Notes: a model not told the origin generated them from the sequence alone. A stretch of DNA of 64,000 bases from Phreatobacter aquaticus (GCF_005160265.1 NZ_CP039865.1:2690828-2754827); one strand, 5' to 3'. Positions 25,234 through 34,875 are shown, numbered from the stretch's first letter. Numbers and translations are program-made.

Positions 25234-26031
25234 TCAGCTCCGAGGCCGGTTGCGCGCCGGCAGCACGATCTCGGCGTTCTCGCACAGGTTCTGCCGGGAG
25301 AGCGTCGCCGATTGGCGCCCGTCCACCGAGAAGGCGGCCTTGACGTCGTAGAGGCAGTTGGCCGAGCGGGCGACGCGGCCGGTATAATGATCGCCTTCCG
25401 ACATGACCCATTGCCCCAGAAGGTCGGAATTGGGCCTGCGCGCGCCGCTCGGCGTCACGCTGAGTTCGTAGACCGTTGAGCCGGAGCGGTTCACCACCCG
25501 GAAGAGCGCGATCGTGTCGCGCCGCTCGGGCTGCGCCGGCTGGGCGTCGATTGTCGTCAGCTCGATTGTCTGCTGGGCGCAGAAATCATGGTCGAGACGG
25601 GTCAGCTCGTTGCCGTCGTCGAACGTGATGCGCACGTCATAGCGGCAGCTCTCGCCGCCAACACGCCAGGTCATCGTGGCGTTCGGGTTGAGCTTCTCGT
25701 TGACCAGCCGGTTGCGCCCCCAGTCGGGGCTGTTGGTCGGGGCGAACTGCACGACCAGCGCGTTGAGCGTGGTCTTGTTGGTGAAGGCAAGCGCCACCTG
25801 CCGCATGGCAGACGGCGAGGCGGCCCCAGGCCGGGCCAGTAGCCGGTCGATCTCCTGGCCCTGGGTTTCGCCGCCGCGGCCTTGCGGACGCATGCCGCCC
25901 GGCACCTGCGACAGCGCGCGGTCGATCTCCTGGCCGATCGACGGGATGGCAGGCGGCGCGGTCTGTGCGGCAGCGCCAAGGCTGGCGAGCGGGAGGATCA
26001 GGGCGGTGGCGGCAAGGGTGCGGCAGAACAT
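25234..26031 (-). CDS. Secreted protein with a duplicated cysteine-containing domain
   Basis: This 265-residue exported protein has signal peptide MFCRTLAATALILPLASLGAAA. After a low-complexity linker (residues 25-75) come two copies of an about 80-residue beta domain. The first runs from FTNKTTLNALVVQFAP to DFCAQQTIELT and contains ESCRYDVRITFDDG. The second runs from FRVVNRSGSTVYELSV to NLCENAEIVL and contains ANCLYDVKAAFSVDG. Each copy has the pattern C-x-YDV-...-C, so each probably has one disulfide. I recognise no named family. GAGGA precedes the start. It is divergent from mutA. Confidence 0.65.
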   Translation of the reverse strand: MFCRTLAATALILPLASLGAAAQTAPPAIPSIGQEIDRALSQVPGGMRPQGRGGETQGQEIDRLLARPGAASPSAMRQVALAFTNKTTLNALVVQFAPTNSPDWGRNRLVNEKLNPNATMTWRVGGESCRYDVRITFDDGNELTRLDHDFCAQQTIELTTIDAQPAQPERRDTIALFRVVNRSGSTVYELSVTPSGARRPNSDLLGQWVMSEGDHYTGRVARSANCLYDVKAAFSVDGRQSATLSRQNLCENAEIVLPARNRPRS

Positions 26032-26252
26032 CGGGGGCAAGTCCTCTTTTGGATCTGACGCGAGGCAATAGGGGCCTCGGCCTGCCCGCCGATGACGGGG
26101 AAGGGGAACCTCTGTTTCTGATGTTGCGGCGGCGGAAAAGGATGAATTCACTCCTCCCGATGGTGCTACGCCCAAAGGACGCCTTTTCGCAGCGCATCAT
26201 TCGTGGCAACCAGAAACACTCATTCCTTGATCACTCTTCTGTCTGGAGCCCG

Positions 26253-28214
26253 ATGCCGATGGCCCTGTCGCTTGCCGCCGAGTTTCCCGCGGCTACCGAG
26301 GCGCAATGGCGCGCGGCCGTCGACGCGGTGCTGAAGGGCAAGCCGTTCGACCGCACCCTGGTCGGCCGTACCGCCGACGGGATCGCCATCCAGCCGCTCT
26401 ATCCGCGCGCCCCCTCTGCCCATGCGCTGGCAGGCCGTGCCGCCAGCCTGCCATGGACCATCGTGCAGCGGGTCGACCAGCCCGATGCGGGCGACGCCAA
26501 TGCCCAGGCGCTCGACGATCTGACCAATGGCGCCTCGGGCCTCGCCCTCGTCAGGCGCGGCGGCATCGGTGATAGGCGCGGCGACGGGCTCGACCTCGAT
26601 CATCTCGCCGATCTCGACCGCGTGCTCGACGGCGTCATGCTCGACCTCATTCCGGTCCGCATCGATGCCGGCACCGCCGCAACCCATGTGGCTGCGATGT
26701 TTGCCGCCAAGGTGAAGCGCGACGGGCTCGATCCGAAGAGCCTGCAAATCGCCTTCGGCATCGATCCGATCGGCGCCTTCGGCCGGCGTGGCACGCTGGA
26801 AAGCTGGGATGGCGCGGCCGCCAAGCTCGCCGATGCCGCACTCGGCCTGGAAGCCCATGGCTTTGCCGGCACGACCTTCATGGCCGATGGTCGCGTGATC
26901 CACGATGCCGGCGGAACCGAAGCGCAGGAACTGGCCTTCGTGCTCGGCTCGGCCGTCACCTATCTCAGGGTGATGGAGAGGGCCGGCCTGCCGCTGGCAC
27001 GCGCCGCCCGCGCGATCAGCGTCATGCTGGCGACCGATGCCGACCAGTTCCTGTCGATCGCCAAGATCCGGGCGATCCGCAAGCTCTGGGCGCGCGTCGA
27101 GCAGGCCTGCGGCCTCGAGCCCTCGCGGCTCGACGTCCATGCCGAGACGGCCTGGCGGATGACCACCCGCGTCGACCCCGCCGTCAACTGGCTGCGCACA
27201 ACGCTCGCCTGTTTCGCCGCCGGCATTGGCGGCGCCGACCATGTGACGGTTCAGCCCTGGACGGCAGCGATCGGCCTGCCCGATGCCTTTGCCAGGCGCG
27301 TTGCCCGCAACACCCAGCTGATCCTGATCGAGGAATCGAACCTGCACCGCGTCGCCGATCCGGCGGCGGGCTCGGGCGGCATCGAGACCCTGACCTCCGA
27401 ACTCTGCGAACGGGCCTGGGCGCTGTTCCAGGAGTACGAGCGGGCAGGGGGGCTTGTTCAGGCGCTCTCGGCCGGCACGGTGCAGGCCGCTGTCGCCAAG
27501 GCGCGCGCCGAGCGCTTGACCCGCATCGCCACCCGCCGCGAGCCGCTGACGGGGGCCAGCGAATTCCCCAATGTGCATGAAGCCAGGCCGGACGTGCTGC
27601 CGGTCTCCCGGCGGCCGCAGGTCACCTCGGCCGCGTCGATCGATCTGCCTCCGGCTGCAAAGGGCGAGCGCTTCCAGGCCCAGGTGGCAGCCTATGCCGG
27701 CGGGGCACCCCGCGCCGCGCTGATGCGCCCGAAAACCGACACCATCTTCGTCGATCCTCTGGTTCCCGGTCGTCTGGCTGAACCTTTCGAGGTTTTGCGC
27801 GACCGGCTCGATGCCGCCACCGCCAAGGCCGGCTCGCGGCCGAAGGTCTTTCTCGCGGTGCTCGGCCAGGTCGCCGATTTCACCGCGCGGGCGACCTTCG
27901 CGCGCAACCTGTTCGAGGCGGGCGGCTTCGACGCGCCGATCCCGGAACCTTTCGCGAGCCAGAACGAGCTCTCGCTCCTGTTCCGGGAAAGCTCCGCCCG
28001 CATCGCCTGCATCTGCTCGTCGGACGCCCTCTATGCAGCGGAGGCTATGCCCGTCGCCGAGGCGCTGAAGGCCGCGGGCGCGACGCAGGTCTGGCTCGCC
28101 GGCAAGCCCGGCGAGCAGGCCGAAGCCTATGAAGCCGCAGGCGTTTCAGGCTTCATTTATGCGGGGTGTGATGTGGTGGACTGTCTCGGCAAGGCCGCGG
28201 CAGTCGTTGAGTGA
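26253..28214 (+). CDS. mutA: Methylmalonyl-CoA mutase small (beta) subunit
   Basis: This 653-residue protein is the non-catalytic partner in the adenosylcobalamin enzyme that interconverts methylmalonyl-CoA and succinyl-CoA. It shares the TIM-barrel fold of the large subunit (SLQIAFGIDPIGAFGRRG, LDVHAETAWRMTTRVDPAVNWLRTT, FARRVARNTQLILIEESNLHRVADPAAGSGG). It also has a degenerate C-terminal flavodoxin-like domain without the DxHxxG cobalamin motif, as expected for MutA. ATG 26253 with GGAG five bases upstream is chosen; 26259 is an alternative. mutB follows after 132 bases. The chaperone MeaB lies 8 kb downstream. Confidence 0.92.
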   Translation: MPMALSLAAEFPAATEAQWRAAVDAVLKGKPFDRTLVGRTADGIAIQPLYPRAPSAHALAGRAASLPWTIVQRVDQPDAGDANAQALDDLTNGASGLALVRRGGIGDRRGDGLDLDHLADLDRVLDGVMLDLIPVRIDAGTAATHVAAMFAAKVKRDGLDPKSLQIAFGIDPIGAFGRRGTLESWDGAAAKLADAALGLEAHGFAGTTFMADGRVIHDAGGTEAQELAFVLGSAVTYLRVMERAGLPLARAARAISVMLATDADQFLSIAKIRAIRKLWARVEQACGLEPSRLDVHAETAWRMTTRVDPAVNWLRTTLACFAAGIGGADHVTVQPWTAAIGLPDAFARRVARNTQLILIEESNLHRVADPAAGSGGIETLTSELCERAWALFQEYERAGGLVQALSAGTVQAAVAKARAERLTRIATRREPLTGASEFPNVHEARPDVLPVSRRPQVTSAASIDLPPAAKGERFQAQVAAYAGGAPRAALMRPKTDTIFVDPLVPGRLAEPFEVLRDRLDAATAKAGSRPKVFLAVLGQVADFTARATFARNLFEAGGFDAPIPEPFASQNELSLLFRESSARIACICSSDALYAAEAMPVAEALKAAGATQVWLAGKPGEQAEAYEAAGVSGFIYAGCDVVDCLGKAAAVVE

Positions 28215-28346
28215 GGGGGAAATCATGCCCATGATATCCTCTGGTCCAGTGAGAGGGCATTCCGGAGCCCGATCTCCGATGAAAGGCGCGGTTTGCTCCG
28301 CTTGGCGACACCGTGTCCGACTGTGTAACGTGGGGGGAGTGGGCTG

Positions 28347-30494
28347 ATGGCACGGGTTCCGAATTTCGCCGATCTCGCCTTCGCCGAGGCCGCGGCCACA
28401 GCGTCCGGTGGCGCCACCTGGCTGACGCCGGAGGAGATCCCGGTGAGCCCGGTCTATGGCGCGGGCGATCTTGCCGGCATCGATTTCCTCGACACCTACC
28501 CGGGCATCAAGCCGTTCCTGCGCGGCCCCTATCCCACCATGTACGTCAACCAGCCCTGGACCATCCGGCAATATGCCGGCTTCTCCACGGCCGAGGATTC
28601 CAACGCCTTCTACCGGCGCAATCTCGCCGCCGGCCAGAAGGGCCTGTCGGTGGCCTTCGATCTCGCGACCCATCGCGGCTATGACTCGGACCATCCCCGC
28701 GTCTCCGGCGATGTCGGCATGGCGGGTGTGGCGATCGACTCGATCTACGACATGCGCACGCTGTTTTCGGGCATTCCGCTGGACCAGATGAGCGTATCCA
28801 TGACCATGAATGGCGCGGTCCTGCCGGTGCTCGCGCTCTATATTGCGGCGGCCGAGGAACAGGGCGTGCCGGCGGCCAAGCTCTCGGGCACCATTCAGAA
28901 CGACATTCTGAAGGAGTTCATGGTCCGCAACACCTATATCTATCCGCCCAAGCCCTCGATGCGGATCATCTCGGACATTTTCGCCTTCACGGCGAAGGAA
29001 ATGCCGAAATACAATTCCATCTCGATTTCCGGCTACCACATGCAGGAAGCCGGTGCGACGCAGGACCTGGAACTCGCCTATACGCTGGCCGATGGCGTCG
29101 AATATATCCGCGCCGGCATCGCCGCCGGCATGACGGTCGATCAGTTCGCCCCGCGCCTGTCGTTCTTCTGGGCGATCGGCATGAATTTCTTCATGGAGGT
29201 CGCCAAGCTGCGAGCCGCCCGCCTCATCTGGGCCAAGCTCGTCAAGCAGTTCGAGCCGACCAGCGACAAGAGCCTGCCGTTGCGCACCCATAGCCAGACC
29301 TCCGGCTGGTCGCTGACCGCGCAGGACGTGTTCAACAACGTCATCCGCACCCAGATAGAGGCCATGGCGGCAACGCAGGGCCATACCCAGTCCCTGCACA
29401 CCAATGCCCTCGACGAGGCGCTGGCCCTGCCGACCGACTTCTCCGCCCGCATCGCCCGCAACACCCAGCTCTTCCTGCAGCAGGAGAGCGGCACGACCCG
29501 GATCATCGATCCCTGGGGCGGCTCGTTCTATGTCGAGAAGCTCACCGCCGATCTCGCGGCCAAGGCCTGGGACCATATCCAGGAGGTCGAGGCCCTTGGT
29601 GGCATGGCCAAGGCCATCGATGCCGGCATTCCGAAGCTCCGCATCGAGGAAGCCGCGGCCAAGACCCAGGCGCGCATCGATTCCGGCATCCAGTCGGTGA
29701 TCGGCGTCAACAAGTTCCGCCCCAACGGCGAAAAGCCGATCGACGTGCTGAAAGTCGACAATTCGGCCGTCCGCGCGAGCCAGATCGACAAGCTCAACCG
29801 CCTGCGTGCCGAGCGCAATGCCGCCGAGGTCCAGGCGGCTCTGGATGCCTTGACCAATGGCGCGGCCGGCAATGGCAACCTGCTCGATCTCGCGGTCAAG
29901 GCTGCCCGCGCCAAGGCCACCGTCGGCGAGATGTCGGATGCGATGGAAAAGGTGTTCGGCCGCCACAAGGCCGAGATCAAGGCGATTTCAGGCGTCTACA
30001 AGCGCGAGGTTGGCGCCATGAACGAGAATGTCTCGAAGGTCCAGGCGCTGGTCGAGGCCTTTGCCGAGAACGAGGGCCGCCGCCCGCGCATACTCGTCGC
30101 CAAGGTCGGCCAGGACGGCCATGATCGCGGACAGAAGGTCATCGCGTCCGCCTTTGCGGATCTCGGCTTCGACGTGGATATCGGGCCGCTCTTCGCGACC
30201 CCGTCGGAGGCCGCCAAGCAGGCGATCGAGAATGACGTCCACTGCGTCGGGGTCTCCTCGCTCGCGGCCGGTCACCTTACTCTGGTACCGGAGCTCAAGG
30301 CGGAGCTGGCCAAGCAGGGCCGCGAGGACATCATGATCGTGGTCGGCGGCGTCATCCCGCCCCAGGACTTCGACGCGCTCTACGAGGCGGGTGCCGCCGC
30401 CATCTTCCCGCCCGGCACACCGATCGCGGATGCCGCCATCGATCTGATTAACAAGCTCAACACCAAGCTTGGCTACGTGCAGGCTGCGGAATAG
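28347..30494 (+). CDS. mutB: Methylmalonyl-CoA mutase large (alpha) subunit
   Basis: This 715-residue catalytic subunit converts methylmalonyl-CoA to succinyl-CoA in propionate, odd-chain fatty acid and branched amino acid breakdown (and in the ethylmalonyl-CoA pathway where present). The N-terminal barrel has [19 protein letters not shown] and [22 protein letters not shown]. The C-terminal cobalamin domain begins near residue 580 and has [12 protein letters not shown], whose histidine is the lower cobalt ligand, then SLAAGHL and [11 protein letters not shown]. Length is typical. G-rich sequence (GGGGGGAG) precedes ATG 28347. It forms a two-gene unit with mutA. Confidence 0.96.
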   Translation: MARVPNFADLAFAEAAATASGGATWLTPEEIPVSPVYGAGDLAGIDFLDTYPGIKPFLRGPYPTMYVNQPWTIRQYAGFSTAEDSNAFYRRNLAAGQKGLSVAFDLATHRGYDSDHPRVSGDVGMAGVAIDSIYDMRTLFSGIPLDQMSVSMTMNGAVLPVLALYIAAAEEQGVPAAKLSGTIQNDILKEFMVRNTYIYPPKPSMRIISDIFAFTAKEMPKYNSISISGYHMQEAGATQDLELAYTLADGVEYIRAGIAAGMTVDQFAPRLSFFWAIGMNFFMEVAKLRAARLIWAKLVKQFEPTSDKSLPLRTHSQTSGWSLTAQDVFNNVIRTQIEAMAATQGHTQSLHTNALDEALALPTDFSARIARNTQLFLQQESGTTRIIDPWGGSFYVEKLTADLAAKAWDHIQEVEALGGMAKAIDAGIPKLRIEEAAAKTQARIDSGIQSVIGVNKFRPNGEKPIDVLKVDNSAVRASQIDKLNRLRAERNAAEVQAALDALTNGAAGNGNLLDLAVKAARAKATVGEMSDAMEKVFGRHKAEIKAISGVYKREVGAMNENVSKVQALVEAFAENEGRRPRILVAKVGQDGHDRGQKVIASAFADLGFDVDIGPLFATPSEAAKQAIENDVHCVGVSSLAAGHLTLVPELKAELAKQGREDIMIVVGGVIPPQDFDALYEAGAAAIFPPGTPIADAAIDLINKLNTKLGYVQAAE

Positions 30495-30615
30495 ACTCGC
30501 CGCAGCTTTCGCGTGCATCTCCGCTATTTCCGTCAGGAAGGCGTTGAAATCGACAGCGTGACGGCTGCCCTCGCGAATTTCCCGGATTGTCATCGATCCA
30601 AATCCGGTGCAGCTT

Positions 30616-30629
30616 TCTGTGATCACAGA
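30616..30629. promoter_or_regulatory. Perfect 14-bp palindrome TCTGTGATCACAGA upstream of tctCBA
   Basis: The sequence equals its own reverse complement and ends 42 bases before the tctC start codon, a normal operator position. The TGTGATCACA core resembles GntR-type dyads (TNGTNNNACNA layout). No GntR gene is adjacent, so the regulator would be elsewhere. Confidence 0.45.
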
Positions 30630-30671
30630 TAAGGCCGGCTCAACCGGCTCATGGATCACGGGAGATTCGCC

Positions 30672-31664
30672 ATGACGAAACTGACACGCCGCTCGCTCAT
30701 CATCACGGCCGCAGGGGCCGGCGCCGCCTCGGCACTCTCTGCGCCGGCCATCGCACAGGCAGCCTATCCCTCGCGCCCGATCACGCTGGTCGTGCCCTGG
30801 GGTGCCGGCGGCGGCACCGACGCCACCGCCCGCATCGTCGGCGCGATGCTCGAGAAGGAATTCGGCCAGCCGGTCAATGTCGTCAACCGCACGGGCGGCT
30901 CGGGCGTTGTCGGCCATTCGGCCATCGCCACCGGTGCGCCGGATGGCTACACGATCGGCATGATCACGGTGGAAATCACCATGATGCACTGGCAGGGCCT
31001 GACCGAACTGGCGCCGACCAGCTACACGCCCCTTGCTTTGATGAACGAGGATCCGCCCGGCGTTCAGGTCAATGCGTCGAGCCCCTATCAGAACATCAAG
31101 CAGCTCGCCGACTTCATCAAGGCGAACCCCGGCAAGCTGAAGGCCTCCGGCACCGGCCAGGGCGGTATCTGGCATCTGGCGCTGGTCGGCTGGCTCGGCG
31201 CGATGGGCCTGCCCGCCAATGCCGTTCCGTGGGTGCCGTCGAACGGTGCGGCTCCGGCCATGCAGGATCTCGCTGCCGGTGGCATCGACATCGTCACCTG
31301 CTCGGTGCCCGAGGCCAAGGCCATGCTCGATGCCGGTCGTGCCCGCTCGCTCGCCATCATGGCACCGGCGCGCAACCCGCAATTCGCCAATGTGCCGACG
31401 CTCAATGAGGGCCTCGGCATCAACTATTCGGTCGGCGCCTGGCGCGGCATCGGCGCACCGAAGAATCTGCCGGCCCCGATCGCCGAGAAGCTCACCGCCA
31501 GCCTCAAGAAGGTGAGCGAGTCCAAGGAGTTCATCGACTTCATGAACGCCCGCGGCTTTGGCATGAAGTGGGCCGATGGCGCCGGCTTCGCCAAGTTCAT
31601 GGCTGACGGCGACGCCGCCATGGGCGTTGCCATGAAGGCGGCCGGCCTCGCCCGCCAGTCCTGA
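30672..31664 (+). CDS. tctC: Tripartite tricarboxylate transporter substrate-binding protein, copy 3
   Basis: This 330-residue periplasmic binding protein has a signal with RR (MTKLTRRSLIITAAGAGAASALSAPAIAQA), which could be Tat- or Sec-dependent. The mature part opens YPSRPITLVVPWGAGGGTDATAR, the TctC signature. A GGGAG site lies eight bases before ATG 30672. It is the only TctC here followed by its own membrane components (tctB, 98 bases later, and tctA), so this is a complete tripartite system, probably for citrate-like or other carboxylates. LASHNAVPWVPSNGAAPAMQDLAAG-like loops mark the ligand site but do not identify the ligand. Confidence 0.91.
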   Translation: MTKLTRRSLIITAAGAGAASALSAPAIAQAAYPSRPITLVVPWGAGGGTDATARIVGAMLEKEFGQPVNVVNRTGGSGVVGHSAIATGAPDGYTIGMITVEITMMHWQGLTELAPTSYTPLALMNEDPPGVQVNASSPYQNIKQLADFIKANPGKLKASGTGQGGIWHLALVGWLGAMGLPANAVPWVPSNGAAPAMQDLAAGGIDIVTCSVPEAKAMLDAGRARSLAIMAPARNPQFANVPTLNEGLGINYSVGAWRGIGAPKNLPAPIAEKLTASLKKVSESKEFIDFMNARGFGMKWADGAGFAKFMADGDAAMGVAMKAAGLARQS

Positions 31665-31762
31665 TCGGACATCTCCGGGCGAGCAGCCAAGCCGCTCGCC
31701 CGGCCTCTCCAGCCCCGACACGACAGACAGGACCGGCGGCGACAGTCGCCGCGTGGGATCAC

Positions 31763-32260
31763 ATGCACATATCCGATCGCATCACGGGCGGCGTTCTGGC
31801 CGTCCTCGGAGCCGGCGCCGCCTATGGCGGTTCGCTTCTGCCGCCCGTTCCCGGCCAGCAGGTCGGCCCCAATGTCTTCCCGATGGTCATCGGTCTGGGG
31901 CTTGTGGTCTGTGGCGTTGCGATCGCCCTCGGCATCGGCCGGTCCTTCGAAGAGGAAGAGGCGATCGTCACGAGTGAGGATGGCGCGACGGCCCCACCGC
32001 CGGAGAATGCCCCCATTGCCTACCCGGCGCTCAAGACCATGGTGCCGCCGCTCCTGCTCTTCTTCTACGCGATGACCGTCGACTGGCTCGGCTTCGTCCC
32101 GACGGCGGCTGTGATGGTCATTGCGACCTGCTTCGCGCTGGGCGGCAACCTGCGCACCGCGATTGTGCTTGGCATCTTCGCGCCCCCGGCAGTCCATCTC
32201 GTGTTCGGCAAGCTGTTGCGGGTGCCATTGCCCGCGGGCTTCCTGCCGATGCCGTGGTGA
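31763..32260 (+). CDS. tctB: Tripartite tricarboxylate transporter small membrane subunit
   Basis: This 165-residue inner-membrane protein has four predicted helices: GGVLAVLGAGAAYGG, VFPMVIGLGLVVCGVAIALG, a pair from MVPPLLLFFYAMTVDWLGFVP, and AAVMVIATCFALGG onward. GPNVFPMVIGLGL is the usual TctB start region (the family has GP..FP). An acidic cytoplasmic loop (EEEEAIVTSEDG) lies after the second helix. TctB works with TctA to move the ligand from TctC with a sodium or proton gradient. It is separated from tctA by ten bases. Confidence 0.88.
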   Translation: MHISDRITGGVLAVLGAGAAYGGSLLPPVPGQQVGPNVFPMVIGLGLVVCGVAIALGIGRSFEEEEAIVTSEDGATAPPPENAPIAYPALKTMVPPLLLFFYAMTVDWLGFVPTAAVMVIATCFALGGNLRTAIVLGIFAPPAVHLVFGKLLRVPLPAGFLPMPW

Positions 32261-32270
32261 GGGCAGCACA

Positions 32271-33767
32271 ATGAGCACCTTCATCGAAGCCATCTGGATG
32301 GTCATGGCACCCGACGTGCTGATCGCCATCCTCCTGTCGGCGATCTACGGCCTCGTCGTCGGCTCGCTGCCCGGCCTGTCAGCCACCATGGCGACCGCCC
32401 TGCTCGTGCCGGTGACCTTCTACCTGTCGCCGATCGCGGCGATCGCGACCATCATCACCGCCTCGGCGATGGCGATCTTCTCCGGTGACATCCCGGGCTG
32501 CCTGCTGCGCATTCCCGGAACCCCGGCTTCCGCTGCCTATACCGACGAGGCCTATGCCATGACCCGCAAGGGCCAGGCGGAGATGGCGCTCGGCATCTGC
32601 CTGTGGTTCTCGGCGCTCGGCGGCGTGTTCGGCACGCTCTCGCTGATCCTGATGGCGCCGCTGCTCGCCGAGTTCGCGCTGTCCTTCTCGACCTACGAGT
32701 ACTTCTGGCTGGCTGTCCTCGGCCTGATGTGCGCAACCGTCGTTGCGCGCTCCTCGCCCGTGAAGGCGCTGGCCGCCATGCTGCTCGGTCTTCTGGTCTC
32801 CTGCATCGGCATCGAGAACCCGGCCGGCACGCCGCGCTTCACCTTCGGCTTCACCGACCTTCTCGGCGGCATCGAGGTCATTCCGGCGCTCGTCGGCTGC
32901 TTCGCCGTCGCCGAGGTCATGCGCGCCATGGCAGTGCCAGAGCCGCCGCCGCTGCCGCGCCGCAAGTTCGGCTCGATCCTGGCCGGCCAGTGGAAACTCA
33001 CCAAGGAATACCCGAAGCAGCAGGCCCGCGGGAACATCGTCGGCATCATCATCGGCGTGCTTCCGGGCGCCGGCGCCGACATGGCGGCCTGGGTCTCCTA
33101 TGCCATGGCCAAGCGCTTCTCGAAGACGCCCGAGAAGTTCGGCACCGGCCATCCCGAGGGTCTGATCGAGGCGGGCGCCTCCAACAATGCCTCGCTCGCC
33201 TCCGGCTGGGTGCCCTCGCTCCTGTTCGGCATTCCCGGCGACACGATCACCGCCATCGCCATTGGCGTGCTCTACATGAAGGGTCTCAATCCCGGCCCGA
33301 CGCTCTTCACCGAGAAGGCGTCGAGCATGTATGCGCTCTACATCATCTTCATGCTCGGCAATATCATCATGATCCCGCTCGGAATCATCATGATCCGGTT
33401 GGCAACCTTCGTGCTGCGCGCCAAGCGCTACGCAATCATGCCGGTGATCGTTCTGCTCTGTGCGGTCGGCTCCTTTGCCACCGGCAACAACCTGTTCCTC
33501 GTCTTCACCGTCGGCGCCTTCGGCGTCATCGGCTACATGATGGAGAAGAACGGCTTCCCGGTCGCGGCCTTGGTGCTCGGCATCGTCATGGGCTCGATGG
33601 TCGAGCAGCATTTCATCACGTCGCTCATCAAGTCGGACGGGTCGATGCTGCCGTTCTTCCAGCGGCCCGTTTCGGCGGTGCTCGCGGCCATCACGATCAG
33701 CCTGCTGGTCTGGCCGCTGGCGGTCTGGCTGTGGCGAAAGCGGCCTGGTCAGCCGGTAGCCGCCTGA
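32271..33767 (+). CDS. tctA: Tripartite tricarboxylate transporter large membrane subunit
   Basis: This 498-residue polytopic inner-membrane permease has ten or more helices. TctA hallmarks are GLVVGSLPGLSATMATALLVPVTF near residues 24-47, AIFSGDIPGCLLRIPGTPASAAYTDEAYAMTRKGQ, VGIIIGVLPGAGADMAAWVSYAMAKRFSKTPEKFGTGHPEGLIEAGASNNAS, and LLFGIPGDTITAIAIGVLYMKGLNPGPTLF. It is the translocating channel of the secondary transporter. A perfect hairpin follows at 33780, closing the tctCBA operon. Confidence 0.94.
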   Translation: MSTFIEAIWMVMAPDVLIAILLSAIYGLVVGSLPGLSATMATALLVPVTFYLSPIAAIATIITASAMAIFSGDIPGCLLRIPGTPASAAYTDEAYAMTRKGQAEMALGICLWFSALGGVFGTLSLILMAPLLAEFALSFSTYEYFWLAVLGLMCATVVARSSPVKALAAMLLGLLVSCIGIENPAGTPRFTFGFTDLLGGIEVIPALVGCFAVAEVMRAMAVPEPPPLPRRKFGSILAGQWKLTKEYPKQQARGNIVGIIIGVLPGAGADMAAWVSYAMAKRFSKTPEKFGTGHPEGLIEAGASNNASLASGWVPSLLFGIPGDTITAIAIGVLYMKGLNPGPTLFTEKASSMYALYIIFMLGNIIMIPLGIIMIRLATFVLRAKRYAIMPVIVLLCAVGSFATGNNLFLVFTVGAFGVIGYMMEKNGFPVAALVLGIVMGSMVEQHFITSLIKSDGSMLPFFQRPVSAVLAAITISLLVWPLAVWLWRKRPGQPVAA

Positions 33768-33779
33768 CGGAGCTTCAGT

Positions 33780-33811
33780 CCCGATCGCCCTGCTGACATG
33801 GGGCGATCGGG
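33780..33811 (+). terminator. Hairpin terminator after tctA
   Basis: CCCGATCGCCC (33780-33790) pairs perfectly with GGGCGATCGGG (33801-33811) around a ten-base loop, 13 bases after the tctA stop. A CCCGCTTTG tail follows with only a short T-run. Confidence 0.65.
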
Positions 33812-34140
33812 CCCGCTTTGTGACCTGCTCCCCGGCGCCGCATCGCCTCAGCCGGGTACCCTGCGCCAGCTTGTCGCGTGCCCTTGTCCGGCTTCGTCGA
33901 GCCCCCATCTCCAGCCGGTCCCGTGGTCCGGGCCCCTCTGGCGAGCGCTCAGCCGGCGCTCTCGCGATGTCGGACCGTTCATCGACATCGTTCGCCGGCT
34001 TGGAGAGGGCTATGATGCGTGGCCACGCTGCGACCAACCAGCATGTATCTGCTGCCGACCATCGTGCAACAACCTTGGACGCCGTCTCGACGGCGAGCAG
34101 CCGGCCGGCGGGGACTGCGCCGTTCCCCACGTGGATTGCC
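33812..34140. other. Intergenic region with no supported gene
   Basis: About 330 bases lie between the tctA terminator and the DUF1476 gene. The reading frame of the DUF1476 gene is open upstream to 33820, but that stretch has no recognisable protein and no ribosome site at its ATG. I see no further repeat or RNA. Confidence 0.5.
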
Positions 34141-34521
34141 ATGGCGACCACCCCGACCCGACAGCCATATCGTGAAGCCGAACCTTCGCCGATCGCTGGC
34201 TCGTTGGCCGTCGCCAGGGCGTCCGAGCCGCATATGGACTGGTGTCTCGACTCCGATACGCGCGATCACGTCATCGCCCGTCGCAACGTCCTGACCGGAT
34301 TATGGGCCGGCCGTCGCCTTGGCATGACAGGCGCGGAACTCACCCGTTATGCCGCCGGCATGCACCGGGCGGATTACGACCTTCCCGGTGACGCCGACAT
34401 TGTCGCGGTTCTGATGCAGGACTTTGCCGCTGCGGGGATGGTGATGCTCGAAGGCGATCTGCGCCAGACCATCGCCGCCTTCCATCGTCAGGCCCTCGTC
34501 GAGACCCTTTGCACCGATTGA
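34141..34521 (+). CDS. DUF1476 (ATP synthase zeta-subunit-like) protein
   Basis: The core of this 126-residue protein, from DWCLDSDTRDHVIARRNVLTGLWAGRRLGMTGAEL to RYAAGMHRADYDLPGDADIVAVLMQDFAAAG, matches the alphaproteobacterial DUF1476/zeta pattern: ARRN-x-L-x-G-x-WA, LG-x-TG-x-E, YA, AD(Y/F), GD-x-D. In Paracoccus the zeta subunit blocks reverse rotation of the F1 ATPase. Here the N-terminal inhibitory segment is not conserved and is replaced by a Pro/Ser-rich stretch, and the position after the first helix varies. It is therefore a divergent copy that may not act on the ATPase. ATG 34141 is the assumed start; 34234 is possible. Confidence 0.68.
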   Translation: MATTPTRQPYREAEPSPIAGSLAVARASEPHMDWCLDSDTRDHVIARRNVLTGLWAGRRLGMTGAELTRYAAGMHRADYDLPGDADIVAVLMQDFAAAGMVMLEGDLRQTIAAFHRQALVETLCTD

Positions 34522-34566
34522 TCCGCGTCTCCACGCCGAACGTCCTGGACCCCGGAGCCTCCCGCC

Positions 34567-34872
34567 ATGACCAATGTCCTGATGTCTCTTGTCTCGTTCT
34601 TCCTGTTGCAGCCGATCGAACAGGCAATCACCGGCCAGCTCACACGGGCCCAGGCCCCTGCGGCCATCGTCGAGCAGGTTGCCATCTGCACCCGCCAGGC
34701 CGCGCCAGCGACCGTTGAGCGTGTCACCTCGGATCCGGTCTGGGCCGTCTCGACCGCATTCAGCCTGTGGCTCGGCCAGGAGAGCGGCGAAGCTGCTCTC
34801 GTCAGGATCGCGCCGGCCTGCGAACCGGCCTTGCGGGCGGCTAGGCCCTTCCTGCGGTCGACGAGAGCGTAA
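34567..34872 (+). CDS. Small protein of unknown function
   Basis: This 101-residue protein has a hydrophobic N-terminus (MTNVLMSLVSFFLLQPIEQAI) and three helices predicted after it, with cysteines in AICTRQ and APACEPA. CGGAG precedes the ATG. It follows the DUF1476 gene by 45 bases on the same strand and may share its transcript. I recognise no family. Confidence 0.5.
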   Translation: MTNVLMSLVSFFLLQPIEQAITGQLTRAQAPAAIVEQVAICTRQAAPATVERVTSDPVWAVSTAFSLWLGQESGEAALVRIAPACEPALRAARPFLRSTRA

Positions 34873-34875
34873 CCG

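Noticed and set aside
28146-29966. 606-codon minus-strand frame over mutB
   Set aside because: Antisense shadow of methylmalonyl-CoA mutase.
33820-34140. Upstream part of the DUF1476 frame
   Set aside because: Open frame but no ribosome site and no similarity; the DUF1476 pattern starts after 34230.
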